Below are positions 34,549 to 44,118 of a stretch of DNA of 64,000 nt, one piece after another. The notes under the pieces are model-generated. The model was not told where the DNA came from. It saw nothing but the letters and a program-made list of their open reading frames with translations, and ran no database searches. The first letter of the stretch is position 1. Each line of letters starts with the position of its first letter. The stretch is from NCBI RefSeq assembly GCF_900119365.1, contig NZ_FPJO01000002.1, forward strand, positions 527,200-591,199, in the 5' to 3' direction. The translations under genes were made by a program, and so were the position numbers. The DNA comes from Streptomyces atratus. Its GTDB lineage: Bacteria; Actinomycetota; Actinomycetes; Streptomycetales; Streptomycetaceae.

Positions 34549-35889
34549 ATGACCGGCACAGACGATGTCCTGCTTGTCCACGGCGGAACCCCGCTCGAGG
34601 GCGAGATCCGCGTCAGAGGCGCCAAGAACCTGGTGCCGAAGGCGATGGTCGCCGCGCTGCTCGGCAGCGGGCCCAGCCGGCTGCGCAATGTGCCCGACAT
34701 CCGCGACGTGCGGGTGGTCCGGGGGCTGCTCCAGCTGCACGGTGTGACGGTCCGGCCCGGTGACGAACCGGGCGAGCTGCTTCTGGACCCGACCCATGTG
34801 GAGAGCGCGAACGTCGCCGACATCGATGCCCACGCGGGCTCGTCGCGCATCCCGATCCTCTTCTGCGGCCCGCTGCTGCACCGGCTCGGCCACGCGTTCA
34901 TCCCGGGGCTCGGCGGCTGCGACATCGGCGGCCGGCCGATCGACTTCCACTTCGACGTGCTGCGGCAGTTCGGCGCGACCATCGAGAAGCGGGCGGACGG
35001 GCAGTACCTGGAGGCCCCGCAGCGGCTGCGAGGCACCAAGATCCGGCTGCCGTACCCGTCGGTGGGCTCCACCGAGCAGGTGCTGCTGACGGCGGTGCTC
35101 GCCGAGGGCGTCACCGAGCTGTCCAACGCGGCCGTGGAGCCGGAGATCGAGGACCTCATCTGCGTACTGCAGAAGATGGGCGCGATCATCTCGATGGACA
35201 CCGACCGGACGATCCGGATCACCGGTGTCGACCGGCTGGACGGCTATACGCACCGGGCGATCCCGGACCGCCTGGAGGCGGCCTCCTGGGCGTCCGCAGC
35301 CCTGGCCACCGAGGGCAACATCTACGTACGGGGCGCACAGCAGCGCTCGATGATGACGTTCCTCAACACCTTCCGCCGGGTCGGCGGCGCCTTCGAGATC
35401 GACGACGAGGGCATCCGCTTCTGGCACCCGGGCGGCGCGCTGAACGCCATCGCCCTGGAGACGGACGTGCACCCCGGCTTCCAGACCGACTGGCAGCAGC
35501 CGCTGGTGGTGGCTCTGACGCAGGCCACGGGCCTGTCCATCGTCCACGAGACGGTGTACGAGTCCCGGCTCGGATTCACCTCCGCGCTGAACCAGATGGG
35601 CGCGCACATCCAGCTCTACCGCGAGTGCCTGGGCGGCTCCGACTGCCGCTTCGGCCAGCGCAACTTCCTGCACTCGGCGGTCGTGTCCGGGCCGACGCGG
35701 CTCCAGGGCGCGGATCTGGTCATCCCGGACCTGCGCGGCGGTTTCTCGTATCTGATCGCCGCGCTGGCGGCGCAGGGCACCTCGCGGGTGCACGGCATCG
35801 ACCTGATCAACCGCGGCTACGAGAACTTCATGGAGAAGCTGGAGAAGCTGGGCGCGAAGGTCGAGCTGCCGGGCGGGGCGCTGGTCTGA
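34549..35889 (+). CDS. murA: UDP-N-acetylglucosamine 1-carboxyvinyltransferase
   Basis: 446 aa. First committed step of peptidoglycan synthesis: transfer of enolpyruvate from PEP to UDP-GlcNAc in the cytoplasm. The catalytic Cys is in GGCDIGGRP (Cys124), so a fosfomycin-sensitive enzyme is expected. N-terminal RGAKNLVPKAMVAALL carries the conserved Lys-Asn pair. ATG 34549 (MTGTDDVLLVHGG) starts the family-length protein; earlier in-frame codons lie in the leader. It carries the DLRGGFSYLIAALAA ending. A bidirectional terminator follows. Confidence 0.94.
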   Translation: MTGTDDVLLVHGGTPLEGEIRVRGAKNLVPKAMVAALLGSGPSRLRNVPDIRDVRVVRGLLQLHGVTVRPGDEPGELLLDPTHVESANVADIDAHAGSSRIPILFCGPLLHRLGHAFIPGLGGCDIGGRPIDFHFDVLRQFGATIEKRADGQYLEAPQRLRGTKIRLPYPSVGSTEQVLLTAVLAEGVTELSNAAVEPEIEDLICVLQKMGAIISMDTDRTIRITGVDRLDGYTHRAIPDRLEAASWASAALATEGNIYVRGAQQRSMMTFLNTFRRVGGAFEIDDEGIRFWHPGGALNAIALETDVHPGFQTDWQQPLVVALTQATGLSIVHETVYESRLGFTSALNQMGAHIQLYRECLGGSDCRFGQRNFLHSAVVSGPTRLQGADLVIPDLRGGFSYLIAALAAQGTSRVHGIDLINRGYENFMEKLEKLGAKVELPGGALV

Positions 35890-36044
35890 GACCGGGCGCC
35901 GGACGGCTGCTGACGGGGGTTCGGGGCGCTGCCCCGGGCCCCCGTTCCTCCGTTTCCGGGGCCCGTTCCCCCCCGCCGACCGGGCCCCGGTTCCTCGATA
36001 CCGGGCCGTAGAGGCCCAGAACGGGGCCTCTCGGGCCGGCACAC

Positions 36045-36081
36045 CGAAGGGCGGTCACCCTGGTGGGGTGACCGCCCTTCG
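36045..36081. terminator. Bidirectional terminator between murA and hup
   Basis: Perfect 16-bp arms (36045-36060 and 36066-36081) with a 5-base loop between convergent genes ending at 35889 and 36097. Confidence 0.85.
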
Positions 36082-36096
36082 TCGCGCCTGTGGGGC

Positions 36097-36378
36097 TTAC
36101 TTGCCCTTGGCGGCTTCCTTGAGCTTGGAGCCCGCGGAGACCTTCACGCTGTAGCCGGCCGGGATGTTGATCGGGTCGCCGGTCTGCGGGTTACGAGCGG
36201 TGCGAGCGGCACGGTGGGTGCGCTCGAAGGTCAGGAAGCCGGGGATGGTGACCTTCTCGTCGCCCTTGGCGACGATCTCACCGACGGTCTCGGCGAGCGC
36301 GGCCAGCACGGCGTCGGCGTCCTTTCGAGTCACCTCGGCGCGGTCGGCCAGGGCGGCCACCAGCTCACTGCGGTTCAT
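36097..36378 (-). CDS. hup: HU-type nucleoid protein
   Basis: 93 aa, the length of bacterial HU. Two N-terminal helices (MNRSELVAALADRAEVTRKDADAVLAAL), the beta saddle (KVTIPGFLTFERTHRAARTARNPQTG) and the DNA-intercalating arm motif around NPQTGDPINIPAG. GGGAG precedes the ATG. It lacks the Lys-rich C-terminal tail of the HupS paralogue, so it corresponds to the HupA-like HU of streptomycetes. Confidence 0.95.
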   Translation of the reverse strand: MNRSELVAALADRAEVTRKDADAVLAALAETVGEIVAKGDEKVTIPGFLTFERTHRAARTARNPQTGDPINIPAGYSVKVSAGSKLKEAAKGK

Positions 36379-36740
36379 GTTGTTACTCCCGTGTTCTTCT
36401 TGCCTGTGAGGCGTGAGATCGAAGCCGATGCTGCCAGGGCCCTCGGACAGTCCCCGGACCCGGGTCTGTCGTCAGACCCTCGCGCCCGATTACGCATCCT
36501 GCCCCCACCTGCGGCGGTAACGCCAATCCGGCACCCTCCGGAGTCACACGAAAAGCGCCACTGCCTCTTCGTGGTGACGTTCCGTCGACTCCCCGGAAAC
36601 GTTCCGCAGCGGATGCGGGCCTTGGCGGGGACGCGCCGCCCGCCCACCCTAAAGGGGCGTTTGGGGCGCGGCGAACCGCGACGCGCCGTAGACCGGACCG
36701 GCCCTGAGGTCGGCCCGGCCCTGAGCGGCCCGGTCCGACC
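36379..36740. other. hup promoter region
   Basis: 362 bases between hup and the malic enzyme stop. A Shine-Dalgarno GGGAG lies just before the hup ATG. The stretch has no gene on either strand with convincing codon bias. The segment 36600-36730, next to the malic enzyme stop, is very G+C-rich with short repeats of GGCCCGG, which could fold as a terminator of that gene. Confidence 0.4.
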
Positions 36741-38162
36741 CTAGGCCTTCACGCCGCCGACAGCTGCCTTCGCGGCGTTCCGGACGGCGCCGGCGACCGC
36801 GCCCGCGACCCGGTCGTTGAAGACCGAGGGGATGATGTAGTTCGCGTTCAGCTCGTCCTCGGCGACCACGTCGGCGAGGGCGCCCGCCGCGGCGAGCATC
36901 ATCTCCGTGTTGACGGTGCGGGACTGGGCGTCCAGCAGACCGCGGAAGACACCCGGGAAGACCAGCACGTTGTTGATCTGGTTCGGGAAGTCGGAGCGCC
37001 CGGTGGCGACAACTGCCGCCGTCTGACGTGCGATTGCCGGGTCCACCTCGGGGTCCGGGTTCGCGAGCGCGAACACGATCGCACCGTCGGCCATGGCGGC
37101 GACATCGGCGCCGTCCAGCACGTTCGGGGCGGAGACGCCGATGAAGACGTCGGCGCCCACGACGGCCTGCTTGAGGGTGCCGGTGACGGACTCCGGGTTG
37201 GTGTTGTCGGCGATCCAGCGCAGCGGCGAGTCGGCGTCGGCGGAGACCAGGTCCTCGCGGCCGGCGTGCACCACACCGTGGATGTCCGCGACGACGGCGT
37301 GCTTGACGCCCGCGGCGATGAGGAGCTTCAGGATGGCCGTACCTGCCGCTCCGGCGCCGGACATGACGACCCGTACGTCCCCGATTCCCTTGCCCACCAC
37401 GCGCAGTGCGTTGGTCAGCGCGGCCAGCACGACGATCGCGGTGCCGTGCTGGTCGTCGTGGAAGACCGGGATGTCCAGGGCCTCGCGCAGCCGCGCCTCG
37501 ATCTCGAAGCAGCGGGGGGCGGAGATGTCCTCCAGGTTGATGCCCGCGAAGCCGGGGGCGATCGCCTTGACGATCTCGACGATGGCGTCGGTGTCCTGGG
37601 TGTCCAGGCAGATCGGCCAGGCGTCGATGCCGGCGAACCGCTTGAAGAGGGCCGCCTTGCCCTCCATCACCGGGAGCGCGGCCATCGGGCCGATGTTGCC
37701 GAGGCCGAGCACGGCGGAGCCGTCCGTCACAACTGCGACGGAGTTGCGCTTGATGGTGAGGCGGCGGGCGTCCTCGGGGTTCTCGGCGATCGCCATGCAG
37801 ACCCGGGCCACGCCCGGGGTGTAGATCATCGAGAGGTCGTCACGGTTGCGGATGGGGTGCTTGGACGCCATCTCGATCTTGCCGCCGAGGTGCATCAGGA
37901 ACGTACGGTCGGAGACCTTGCCCAGGACGACGCCCTCGATGCCGCGCAGGCCCTCGACGATCTCGTCGGCGTGCGAGGTGGAGGTGGCCGCGATGGTGAC
38001 GTCGATCCGCAGCTTCTCGTGACCGGAGGCGGTCACGTCGAGGCCGGTGACCGATCCGCCGGAGGACTCCACGGCCGTGGTGAGCTGGGAGACCGCTGTG
38101 CCGCTCGCGGGCACCTCCAGCCTGACCGTCATCGAGTACGAGACGCTGGGCGCCGTTGCCAT
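36741..38162 (-). CDS. NAD-dependent malic enzyme with N-terminal ACT domain
   Basis: 473 aa. Residues 1-75 form an ACT-like regulatory domain (SMTVRLEVPASGTAVSQLTTAV). The malic enzyme N-domain follows (RNRDDLSMIYTPGVARVCMAI with the catalytic Tyr, and KAALFKRFAGIDAWPICLDTQDTDAIVE), then the Rossmann NAD domain (VVMSGAGAAGTAILKLL). Oxidative decarboxylation of malate to pyruvate. ATG 38162 has AAGGA eight bases upstream; a second in-frame ATG at 38192 lacks a site. The ending is GGVKA. Confidence 0.92.
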   Translation of the reverse strand: MATAPSVSYSMTVRLEVPASGTAVSQLTTAVESSGGSVTGLDVTASGHEKLRIDVTIAATSTSHADEIVEGLRGIEGVVLGKVSDRTFLMHLGGKIEMASKHPIRNRDDLSMIYTPGVARVCMAIAENPEDARRLTIKRNSVAVVTDGSAVLGLGNIGPMAALPVMEGKAALFKRFAGIDAWPICLDTQDTDAIVEIVKAIAPGFAGINLEDISAPRCFEIEARLREALDIPVFHDDQHGTAIVVLAALTNALRVVGKGIGDVRVVMSGAGAAGTAILKLLIAAGVKHAVVADIHGVVHAGREDLVSADADSPLRWIADNTNPESVTGTLKQAVVGADVFIGVSAPNVLDGADVAAMADGAIVFALANPDPEVDPAIARQTAAVVATGRSDFPNQINNVLVFPGVFRGLLDAQSRTVNTEMMLAAAGALADVVAEDELNANYIIPSVFNDRVAGAVAGAVRNAAKAAVGGVKA

Positions 38163-38413
38163 GGCCGAGTCCTTCGCTTTCCTTAGCTTCATTGCCGCGC
38201 GACCGGGGCGCTCGCCTCGGACACGCTTCCCGATCGTCGCACCTACTGGCCGGTAGCCGGTAATGACTGCCACTCTTCGGAAAGCAGTTTCCACCATACG
38301 AGATATGACCGCTTCAGCGGAACCCCCACCCGGTCCCGGACGCATCCGGTCCCGGCCATGTCCGTGAGATGGGGCACCCCTCCTCTGCGCGGGAAAGGAC
38401 TGCGCAAACAAGA

Positions 38414-38449
38414 ACAGACCCGCGCCACCTGGAGGTGACGCGGGTCTGT
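38414..38449 (-). terminator. Hairpin terminator downstream of the helicase gene
   Basis: ACAGACCCGCG arms at 38414-38424 and 38439-38449, with inner pairing, followed on the minus strand by TTCTTGTTT. It ends transcripts that come through the helicase gene and the structured stretch behind it. Confidence 0.7.
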
Positions 38450-38479
38450 CTTCTTGGTCTAGCGACACCGACCCGCCAT

Positions 38480-38556
38480 GCTCGCCTCGCGGCAAGTGGT
38501 CGCTCGTAGCGACGAAGGTTGGGCCCGGGGGCTTGGATCGAGCCGGTGCCTACACC
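38480..38556 (-). ncRNA. Candidate structured RNA in the helicase 3' region
   Basis: Four small stem-loops sit in tandem: 38481-38496 (6 bp closed by a GCGA loop on the minus strand), 38499-38513 (6 bp), 38530-38544 and 38545-38556 (4 bp each). They lie between the helicase stop and its terminator and 320 bases before the malic enzyme. This density of perfect stems in a non-coding stretch suggests a structured RNA or a decorated 3' UTR. I cannot match it to a named family. Confidence 0.35.
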
Positions 38557-38655
38557 AGGCTAACAAAGACCCCGAAGAAGTGATTCCCCGCTGCACAGGT
38601 TGACCCGTAAATCGGTCCGCCCCGCGGTCCCCACCGCTTCCGCCCGGCCCCCGCC

Positions 38656-41052
38656 TCAGTCCCTCAGCAGGTCCGGAACACCGTCCTCGTCGGGCAGGTC
38701 CCGCTCCCCCGAGACCACCGTGAGCTGCTGCGTCGCACGCGTCAACGCCACGTACAGCACCCGCAGGCCGGCCGGGGACTCGTCGGCGATCTCGGCGGGC
38801 GAGACGACCACCGTGGCGTCGTACTCCAGGCCCTTCGCCTCCAGGCTGCCCAGCGCCACCACTCGCTCGCCGAGCTCCGCGAGCCATCCGCGGGCCTGCG
38901 CCCGGCGGTCCATCGCGACGACCACGCCCACGGTGCCGTCGACCTCGGCGAGCAGCCGCCGCGCCTCCTCGCGCACCGAGGCGGCCAGATCGCCGTCCCG
39001 CACGGTCTCGAAGCGCGGCTTCACACCCGTGGAGCGGACCGCGGACGGCGACTCCATTCCGGGCATCGCCAGCGCCAGGACCTTCGAGGCCAGCTCGGCG
39101 ATCTCCGCCGGGTTGCGGTAGTTGACGGTGAGGGTGAAGCGGCGGCGCGGGCGGTTGCCGAGCGCCTCGTCGCGCGCGCGGGCGGCCTCGTCCGGATCGG
39201 ACCAGGAGGACTGCGCCGGGTCCCCGACGATCGTCCAAGTGGCGTGCCTGCCGCGGCGGCCGACCATCCGCCACTGCATGGGCGTGAGGTCCTGCGCCTC
39301 GTCGACGATGACATGCGCGTACTCCGTACGCTCCGCCGCCAGCCGCTCGGCGCGCTCGCGCTGGGTCTCCTCGCGCTGCGGCATCAGCTCCTCCAGACCG
39401 GTGAGCTGGTCCAGCGGGTCGAGCTCGCGCTTCTTCTTCGGCCGGTGCGGTGTGCCGAGCAGCGTCTGGAGCTCGTCGAGAATGGCCACGTCGTGCACGG
39501 ACAGCGGCCCGTTCCCCTCGCGGTCGAGCCGCTTCAGGGAGCGGGCGAGGCGGCGCACCTCGCCCTGGTTGAGGACCCGGCGGGCCCAGCGGCCGAGCCG
39601 CTTCTCGTCGGCCATCGCGGCGAGCACCCCGCGCGGGGTGAGCTCGGGCCACCAGGCGTTCAGGAAGTCGAGGAAGACCGTCTCGGTGGAGACGTCCTCG
39701 TCGAAGGAGGAGCGCAGTTCGGCGGCGAGTTCGGGGTCGGTGCAGCGGCCCCGGCCCGAGGACTTGTTCCACAGGGCGTCCAGGAGCATTCTGCGGGCGC
39801 GCGGGCGCAGCAGGTTGACCGGGGCGGTGCCGCCGAGGACGGAATGCCTGATGCGGTGCAGCTCGTCGGCGTTCAGCTCGACGCGGGCGCCGAAGGCGAC
39901 GACCCGCAGCCGGGTGGGGGTGGCCGGGGCTCCGGCTGCTCCCTCGGCCCCGTCCGCTTCGTCGCCGAAGGACAGCTGGCCGTCCCGGTCCGCCGCCCTG
40001 CGGGGGGTGCCGGGCTGTTCCAGCGCGCCGCGGGAGGCCTTGCGCAGCACCTGGAGCATCCGCGAGGAGCCCTTGATCCGGGCGACGGCGGGCTCGTCAT
40101 AAGTGGTGGCGCCCTCGACGCCGGCCGCCTCGTCGGAGAGCGAGCCGACGGCGCGGATCGCGACCTGCCCCTCCTCGCCCAGCGAGGGCAGCACGCCTTC
40201 GGTGTACGCGACCAGCAGCGGGGTCGGCGAGACGACGAGGATGCCGCCCGCGTAACGCCGCCGGTCCTGGTAGAGGAGGTACGCGGCACGGTGCAGGGCG
40301 ACGGCCGTCTTGCCGGTGCCGGGGCCGCCGGAGACCTCGGTGACGGAGGCGGCGGGGGCCCGGATCACCAGGTCCTGTTCGGCCTGGATGGAGGAGACGA
40401 TGTCCCGCATGGTGTGGCTGCGGGCCTGGCCGAGCGCCGCCATCAGGGCGCCGTCGCCGATGACGGGCAGCTTGTCGCCGCCCAGGTACGCGGTCAGCTC
40501 GGGGCGCATCAGGTCGTCCTCGACGCCGAGGACCCGGCGGCCCTTGGAGCGGACGACCCGGCGGCGTACGACCCTGCCGGGTTCCTTCGGCGTCGACCGG
40601 TAGAACGGTGCGGCGGCCGGGGCGCGCCAGTCGATGACCAGCGGCGCGTAGTCGGAGTCGAGGACCCCGATGCGGCCGATGTGCAGCGTCTCCGCGATAT
40701 CGGCCGTCAGGTCCTCGCGTACGGCGTCGTCGGCAGGTTCCACGGAGGTGTAGGCGCCGTCCGGACCGCGTTCGCCGTCCTTGCCGAGCAGCAGATCGAT
40801 CCGTCCGAAGAGGAAGTCCTCGAACTCGCTGTTCAGCCGGTTGAGGTGGATTCCGGCCCGGAACACCTGGGCGTCGCGCTCGGCGAGCGCTCCCGGGGTC
40901 CCGACCTGGCCGCGCTTGACGGCGTCATTCATGAGAAATTCCGCCTCGTGGATCTTCTCCTCAAGGCGGTGGTACACACGGTCGAGATGTTCCTGCTCGA
41001 CACCGATTTCCCGGTCCCGCAACGAATCGACAGCGGCATCCTGCGCGGCCAC
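38656..41052 (-). CDS. helD: HelD-like superfamily 1 helicase/RNA polymerase-recycling factor
   Basis: 798 aa. The N-terminal coiled coil (VEQEHLDRVYHRLEEKIHEAEFLMNDA) is followed by a UvrD-type ATPase: Walker A GGPGTGKTA near residues 241-249, DEAQDL, QSSWSD, and VNYRNPAEIAELASKVL. C-terminal VALTRATQQLTVV completes motif VI. This arrangement is that of actinobacterial HelD, which removes stalled RNA polymerase from DNA; some streptomycete relatives (HelR) give rifamycin tolerance. I did not find a clear rifamycin-associated element in the short leader, so which type it is stays open. Confidence 0.88.
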   Translation of the reverse strand: MAAQDAAVDSLRDREIGVEQEHLDRVYHRLEEKIHEAEFLMNDAVKRGQVGTPGALAERDAQVFRAGIHLNRLNSEFEDFLFGRIDLLLGKDGERGPDGAYTSVEPADDAVREDLTADIAETLHIGRIGVLDSDYAPLVIDWRAPAAAPFYRSTPKEPGRVVRRRVVRSKGRRVLGVEDDLMRPELTAYLGGDKLPVIGDGALMAALGQARSHTMRDIVSSIQAEQDLVIRAPAASVTEVSGGPGTGKTAVALHRAAYLLYQDRRRYAGGILVVSPTPLLVAYTEGVLPSLGEEGQVAIRAVGSLSDEAAGVEGATTYDEPAVARIKGSSRMLQVLRKASRGALEQPGTPRRAADRDGQLSFGDEADGAEGAAGAPATPTRLRVVAFGARVELNADELHRIRHSVLGGTAPVNLLRPRARRMLLDALWNKSSGRGRCTDPELAAELRSSFDEDVSTETVFLDFLNAWWPELTPRGVLAAMADEKRLGRWARRVLNQGEVRRLARSLKRLDREGNGPLSVHDVAILDELQTLLGTPHRPKKKRELDPLDQLTGLEELMPQREETQRERAERLAAERTEYAHVIVDEAQDLTPMQWRMVGRRGRHATWTIVGDPAQSSWSDPDEAARARDEALGNRPRRRFTLTVNYRNPAEIAELASKVLALAMPGMESPSAVRSTGVKPRFETVRDGDLAASVREEARRLLAEVDGTVGVVVAMDRRAQARGWLAELGERVVALGSLEAKGLEYDATVVVSPAEIADESPAGLRVLYVALTRATQQLTVVSGERDLPDEDGVPDLLRD

Positions 41053-41156
41053 CGAGGCCCCTTTCTGACGTGCATTGGGCAGCCGTCAACCCTATTCGAA
41101 GGGGGACCCGCCGCGCACCCGCCGCGCATATCGAAATGGTCCGCCGCCGGTCTCGG

Positions 41157-42059
41157 TCAGGCATCGACCTCGACCAGCCGCCTGCCGTCGGACGTACGCA
41201 CCTCGAAGTGGTCGATGTCGTCCCGGTCCATGGCCGCACCGCCCTGGACATGGAGGGGGTAACGCGCGCCCTGGTGCGAGGAGTCCTCGACGCCGTATCC
41301 CCACTCCGGTACGGACCAGGAGGTGACGACTTCCTCCTCGCCGGTCCTCGACACCGCGATCAGGCTGCATTTCTGCGGGCCCGTGACGTTCCTGAGCTCC
41401 AGCACGGCGCTGGTGCCCCAGGGTTTTCTCGCCATGCCGATCGTGGCGTCGACCCCGGTGAGGGGGTCGGTGGCCCGCACTTCTTCCGGCATGCGGTCGG
41501 GGAGGGCGTCCTCGGTGGAGCCGGTGGGATACGGGCCGGCCGCCCGCGTCGACGGGCCGTCGTCGCCGCTCGTCATGACCGCGAACACCGGGCCGCCGAT
41601 GATCAGCGCCACCGCCGCCGCCACCAGATACCCGGAGCGGCGCCTGCGCCGGGCCCGCCCGGCCGCCACCTCGTCGACCAGCCGCTCCAGCACGCGGGGG
41701 CCGGGCTGGCCCGGTACGTGCGGGACGAGGCGGGCTGCGGGCACGGCGGCCGGGGGCTCGGCGAGCGTCGCGAGCAGGGGTTCCAGGCCGGCCAGCTCGT
41801 CGAGCCGGTCGGCACACAGCTCGCACTCGGCCAGGTGCGCCTCGAAGCCGGCGGCCTCGGCGTCGTCGAGCACACCGAGGAGGTACGCACCCGCGGCGTC
41901 GTGCCCGGAGGGGTCGTCGGCGCGGTGGGGGCGGTGGGGGCCGCGGGGACGACGGGGCTCGCCGGGGCTGCGGGGGCGATCAGGGTTGCCGAGGCCGGAG
42001 GGGCCAGAGGGGCCGGTCGGCCTGAGGCCGAAGGGCTCCCACTCGTGGTCGTCGTTCAT
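41157..42059 (-). CDS. rsuA: Membrane anti-sigma factor of the sigU pair
   Basis: 300 aa. Cytoplasmic zinc-finger-type ZAS motif H-x3-C-x2-C in HLAECELC near residues 84-91, a Pro/Arg-rich N-terminus, one TM helix near residues 143-163 (YLVAAAVALIIGGPVFAVM), and an outer domain. It overlaps sigU by ATGA, the typical coupled arrangement. It should hold the sigma factor until proteolysis or another signal frees it. The gene symbol is based on synteny with S. coelicolor from memory. Confidence 0.88.
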   Translation of the reverse strand: MNDDHEWEPFGLRPTGPSGPSGLGNPDRPRSPGEPRRPRGPHRPHRADDPSGHDAAGAYLLGVLDDAEAAGFEAHLAECELCADRLDELAGLEPLLATLAEPPAAVPAARLVPHVPGQPGPRVLERLVDEVAAGRARRRRRSGYLVAAAVALIIGGPVFAVMTSGDDGPSTRAAGPYPTGSTEDALPDRMPEEVRATDPLTGVDATIGMARKPWGTSAVLELRNVTGPQKCSLIAVSRTGEEEVVTSWSVPEWGYGVEDSSHQGARYPLHVQGGAAMDRDDIDHFEVRTSDGRRLVEVDA

Positions 42060-42718
42060 GCCGTGATCCCCCTCTCCTCCAGTGCGAGTTTCATCGAACG
42101 CAGTGCGTAGAAGACACGGGACCGCACCGTCCCGCTCGGTATGCCCAGCACATCGGCCGCCTCGCCGACCGTACGGCCCTTGAAGTACGTCTCGACCAGG
42201 GCTTCCCGGTGCGCGGGGGTCAGTTCGTCGAGCGCGTCGGAGAGCGTCATCAGCCACAGCGCCCGGTCCATCTCGTCCTCCGCGGGCATGGCCTCCAGCG
42301 GCGACGGATCGACCTCGGGCGGCCGGGCCCGCCGGCTGCGGTGGCCGTCGATGACGATGCGCCGGGCGACCGTCACCAGCCAGGGGCGGACCGATCCGGT
42401 GGCGCCGCCCAGCCGCCCGGCGTTCTTCCAGGCGCGGATGAGCGTCTCCTGCACCACGTCCTCGGCGCGCTGCCGGTCGCCGGCGACCAGGCGGAGCACG
42501 TACGCGAACAGCGGCCCGGCGTGTTCGCGGTAGAGCGCCCGCATCAGCTCCTCGTCCGGGGCCCCGGAGGCCTCCGACCGAGGTGCCGGGGCCGCGGGCA
42601 CCGGCGCCGACGGGGGTGGCCCACCGCGATGTCGAGCCCTGTGCGGACGGTCATCGGCCACGGCCGCATCCTTGCGCACCCGCACCTCCCGGTCGGCCCT
42701 GTGGAGCTCCTCGGTCAT
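42056..42718 (-). CDS. sigU: ECF sigma factor
   Basis: 220 aa. Region 2 at about residues 60-125 (LMRALYREHAGPLFAYVLRLV, ERAEDVVQETLIRAWKNA-type) and region 4 near residues 165-215 (LDELTPAHREALVETYFKGRTVGEAADVLGIPSGTVRSRVFYALRSMK). The first 55 residues are a Pro/Arg-rich extension. Its partner anti-sigma gene follows with a 4-base overlap. Position between the helicase and a CGNR regulator matches sigU of S. coelicolor, which influences secretion and development. Confidence 0.92.
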   Translation of the reverse strand: MTEELHRADREVRVRKDAAVADDRPHRARHRGGPPPSAPVPAAPAPRSEASGAPDEELMRALYREHAGPLFAYVLRLVAGDRQRAEDVVQETLIRAWKNAGRLGGATGSVRPWLVTVARRIVIDGHRSRRARPPEVDPSPLEAMPAEDEMDRALWLMTLSDALDELTPAHREALVETYFKGRTVGEAADVLGIPSGTVRSRVFYALRSMKLALEERGITA

Positions 42719-42766
42719 CGAATACGCGGGCGGACCGCGATACGTTCAAACCGGCCTCAGGTTTCT

Positions 42767-43402
42767 TCACGGCACGGTCGCGTCCGGCACCGCGACGGTG
42801 CCCGCTACCGACACGGCCGCCACCCGGCGCCGGTGTCTGGCCACCCGCTCGCGATTCCCGCACACCTCGCTGGAGCACCAGCGCCGCCTGTGTCCGCGTG
42901 AGGTGTCCAGGTAGAAGCGGCGGCAGTTGTCGGCCTCGCAGCGACGCAGTCCGGCGCGCGCCACGGGGTCGGTGAGGAGCTCCACGACGTCGCGGGCGAC
43001 CGCGGCCAGCAGCGCCCCGCACTCGGGGTCGGTGCTCAGCTCCCGCACCAGCTTGCCGCCCCTGCCGCGCACGGCCCGCAGCCCCGGTGGCGCCTCGGCG
43101 GCGAGCGCGTTGACCCGGTCCAGGGCGCTCCCGGCCCCGCCACCGCCGAGCTCGGCCGTCAGCAGCCGGTCGACACCGGTCCTCAGCTGCCGGAAGCGCG
43201 CCACCCAGGTCTCGTCCACGGCGTCGAGCCGGGTGCCGCCCGGTACGAGTCCGGTGGCGACCAGCCAGTCGGCGAGCCGCTCGGCACCGTCGAGCAGTTC
43301 ACATGCGCCGTTGGTCCCGATCCCCGTCGCCACCAGGTCGAGGCAGGGCCGACCGGAGTCGAACCGCCAGTCGCACGAGCTCTTGCCGGCCGCCATGCGC
43401 AT
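42767..43402 (-). CDS. CGNR zinc-finger protein (ABATE/DUF1470 type)
   Basis: 211 aa. The C-terminal zinc finger has C-x4-C (LRRCEADNC), then the hallmark WCSSEVCGNR. The N-terminal stress-related ABATE region starts WRFDSGRPCLDLVATG. Such proteins are thought to be DNA-binding regulators. Start at ATG 43402 (a second ATG is 6 bases inside); the longer ORF reading is noise. It is divergent from the GNAT gene at 43517. Confidence 0.88.
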   Translation of the reverse strand: MRMAAGKSSCDWRFDSGRPCLDLVATGIGTNGACELLDGAERLADWLVATGLVPGGTRLDAVDETWVARFRQLRTGVDRLLTAELGGGGAGSALDRVNALAAEAPPGLRAVRGRGGKLVRELSTDPECGALLAAVARDVVELLTDPVARAGLRRCEADNCRRFYLDTSRGHRRRWCSSEVCGNRERVARHRRRVAAVSVAGTVAVPDATVP

Positions 43403-43516
43403 GTCACCGCCTCGGGTCACCGGTGGGGTCTCCCCCAGGGTGCCCCTCGCGGGCCCGGCCCGGAACCCCTGCTGCCCCACGGGTCGTCGCACACGGCGGG
43501 GCCGTACGGTGTCCGG

Positions 43517-44092
43517 ATGAACGACGATCTCGTCACCGCCACCCTCTCGGCCGGCCCGCTCCTGCTCCGGCCCTGGCTGGCCGAGGACCTCCCGGCGCTG
43601 ATCGAGGCGTACCGCGATCCCGGGATGCGCGCCATGCTGCGGTCGCAGGTCACGGACGAGGCGGAGGCGGAGCGGTGGCTGCGGGTGCGGCAGGAGGGCC
43701 GGGAGTCCGGCAGTTACGTCAGCTTCGCGGTGGTGGACCGTGATCGCGGCGGTGAACTGGTCGGCAACGTTGCACTCAAGTGCCCCGCACCGGGCTCCGG
43801 CAGCGCGGAGGTCGGCTACTGGACGGCGGCGCCCGCCCGCGGCCGCGGGGTCGCGCCGCTGGCGCTCGGGGCGCTCGGCGACTGGGCGTTCGAGGCGTTC
43901 GCCGGGGACGGGCTGACGCGGCTGGACCTGCTGCACCGGGCGGACAACGAGGCGTCCTGCCGGGTCGCGGAGAAGAGCGGATACGGCTTCGTGGAGGTGC
44001 TTCCGGCGCGGCCGCCGTGGCCGCTGGACGGGCACCGGCATGCGCGGCTGCGCACCGGGGATGTGCTGCGTACCCGGGATCTCCTCCCGTAG
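43517..44092 (+). CDS. GNAT-family acetyltransferase
   Basis: 191 aa. Acceptor N-terminus LLLRPWLAEDLPALIEAYRDP, acetyl-CoA loop near residue 112 (ARGRGVAPLALGALGDWAF) and the conserved RLDLLHRADNEASCRVAEKSGY block. RimJ-like proteins acetylate protein N-termini or small amines; no specific substrate is evident. Convergent with the GNAT gene at 44119-44682. Confidence 0.88.
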   Translation: MNDDLVTATLSAGPLLLRPWLAEDLPALIEAYRDPGMRAMLRSQVTDEAEAERWLRVRQEGRESGSYVSFAVVDRDRGGELVGNVALKCPAPGSGSAEVGYWTAAPARGRGVAPLALGALGDWAFEAFAGDGLTRLDLLHRADNEASCRVAEKSGYGFVEVLPARPPWPLDGHRHARLRTGDVLRTRDLLP

Positions 44093-44118
44093 CCGTCCGT
44101 CCCCGGCCGGCCGGTCGC

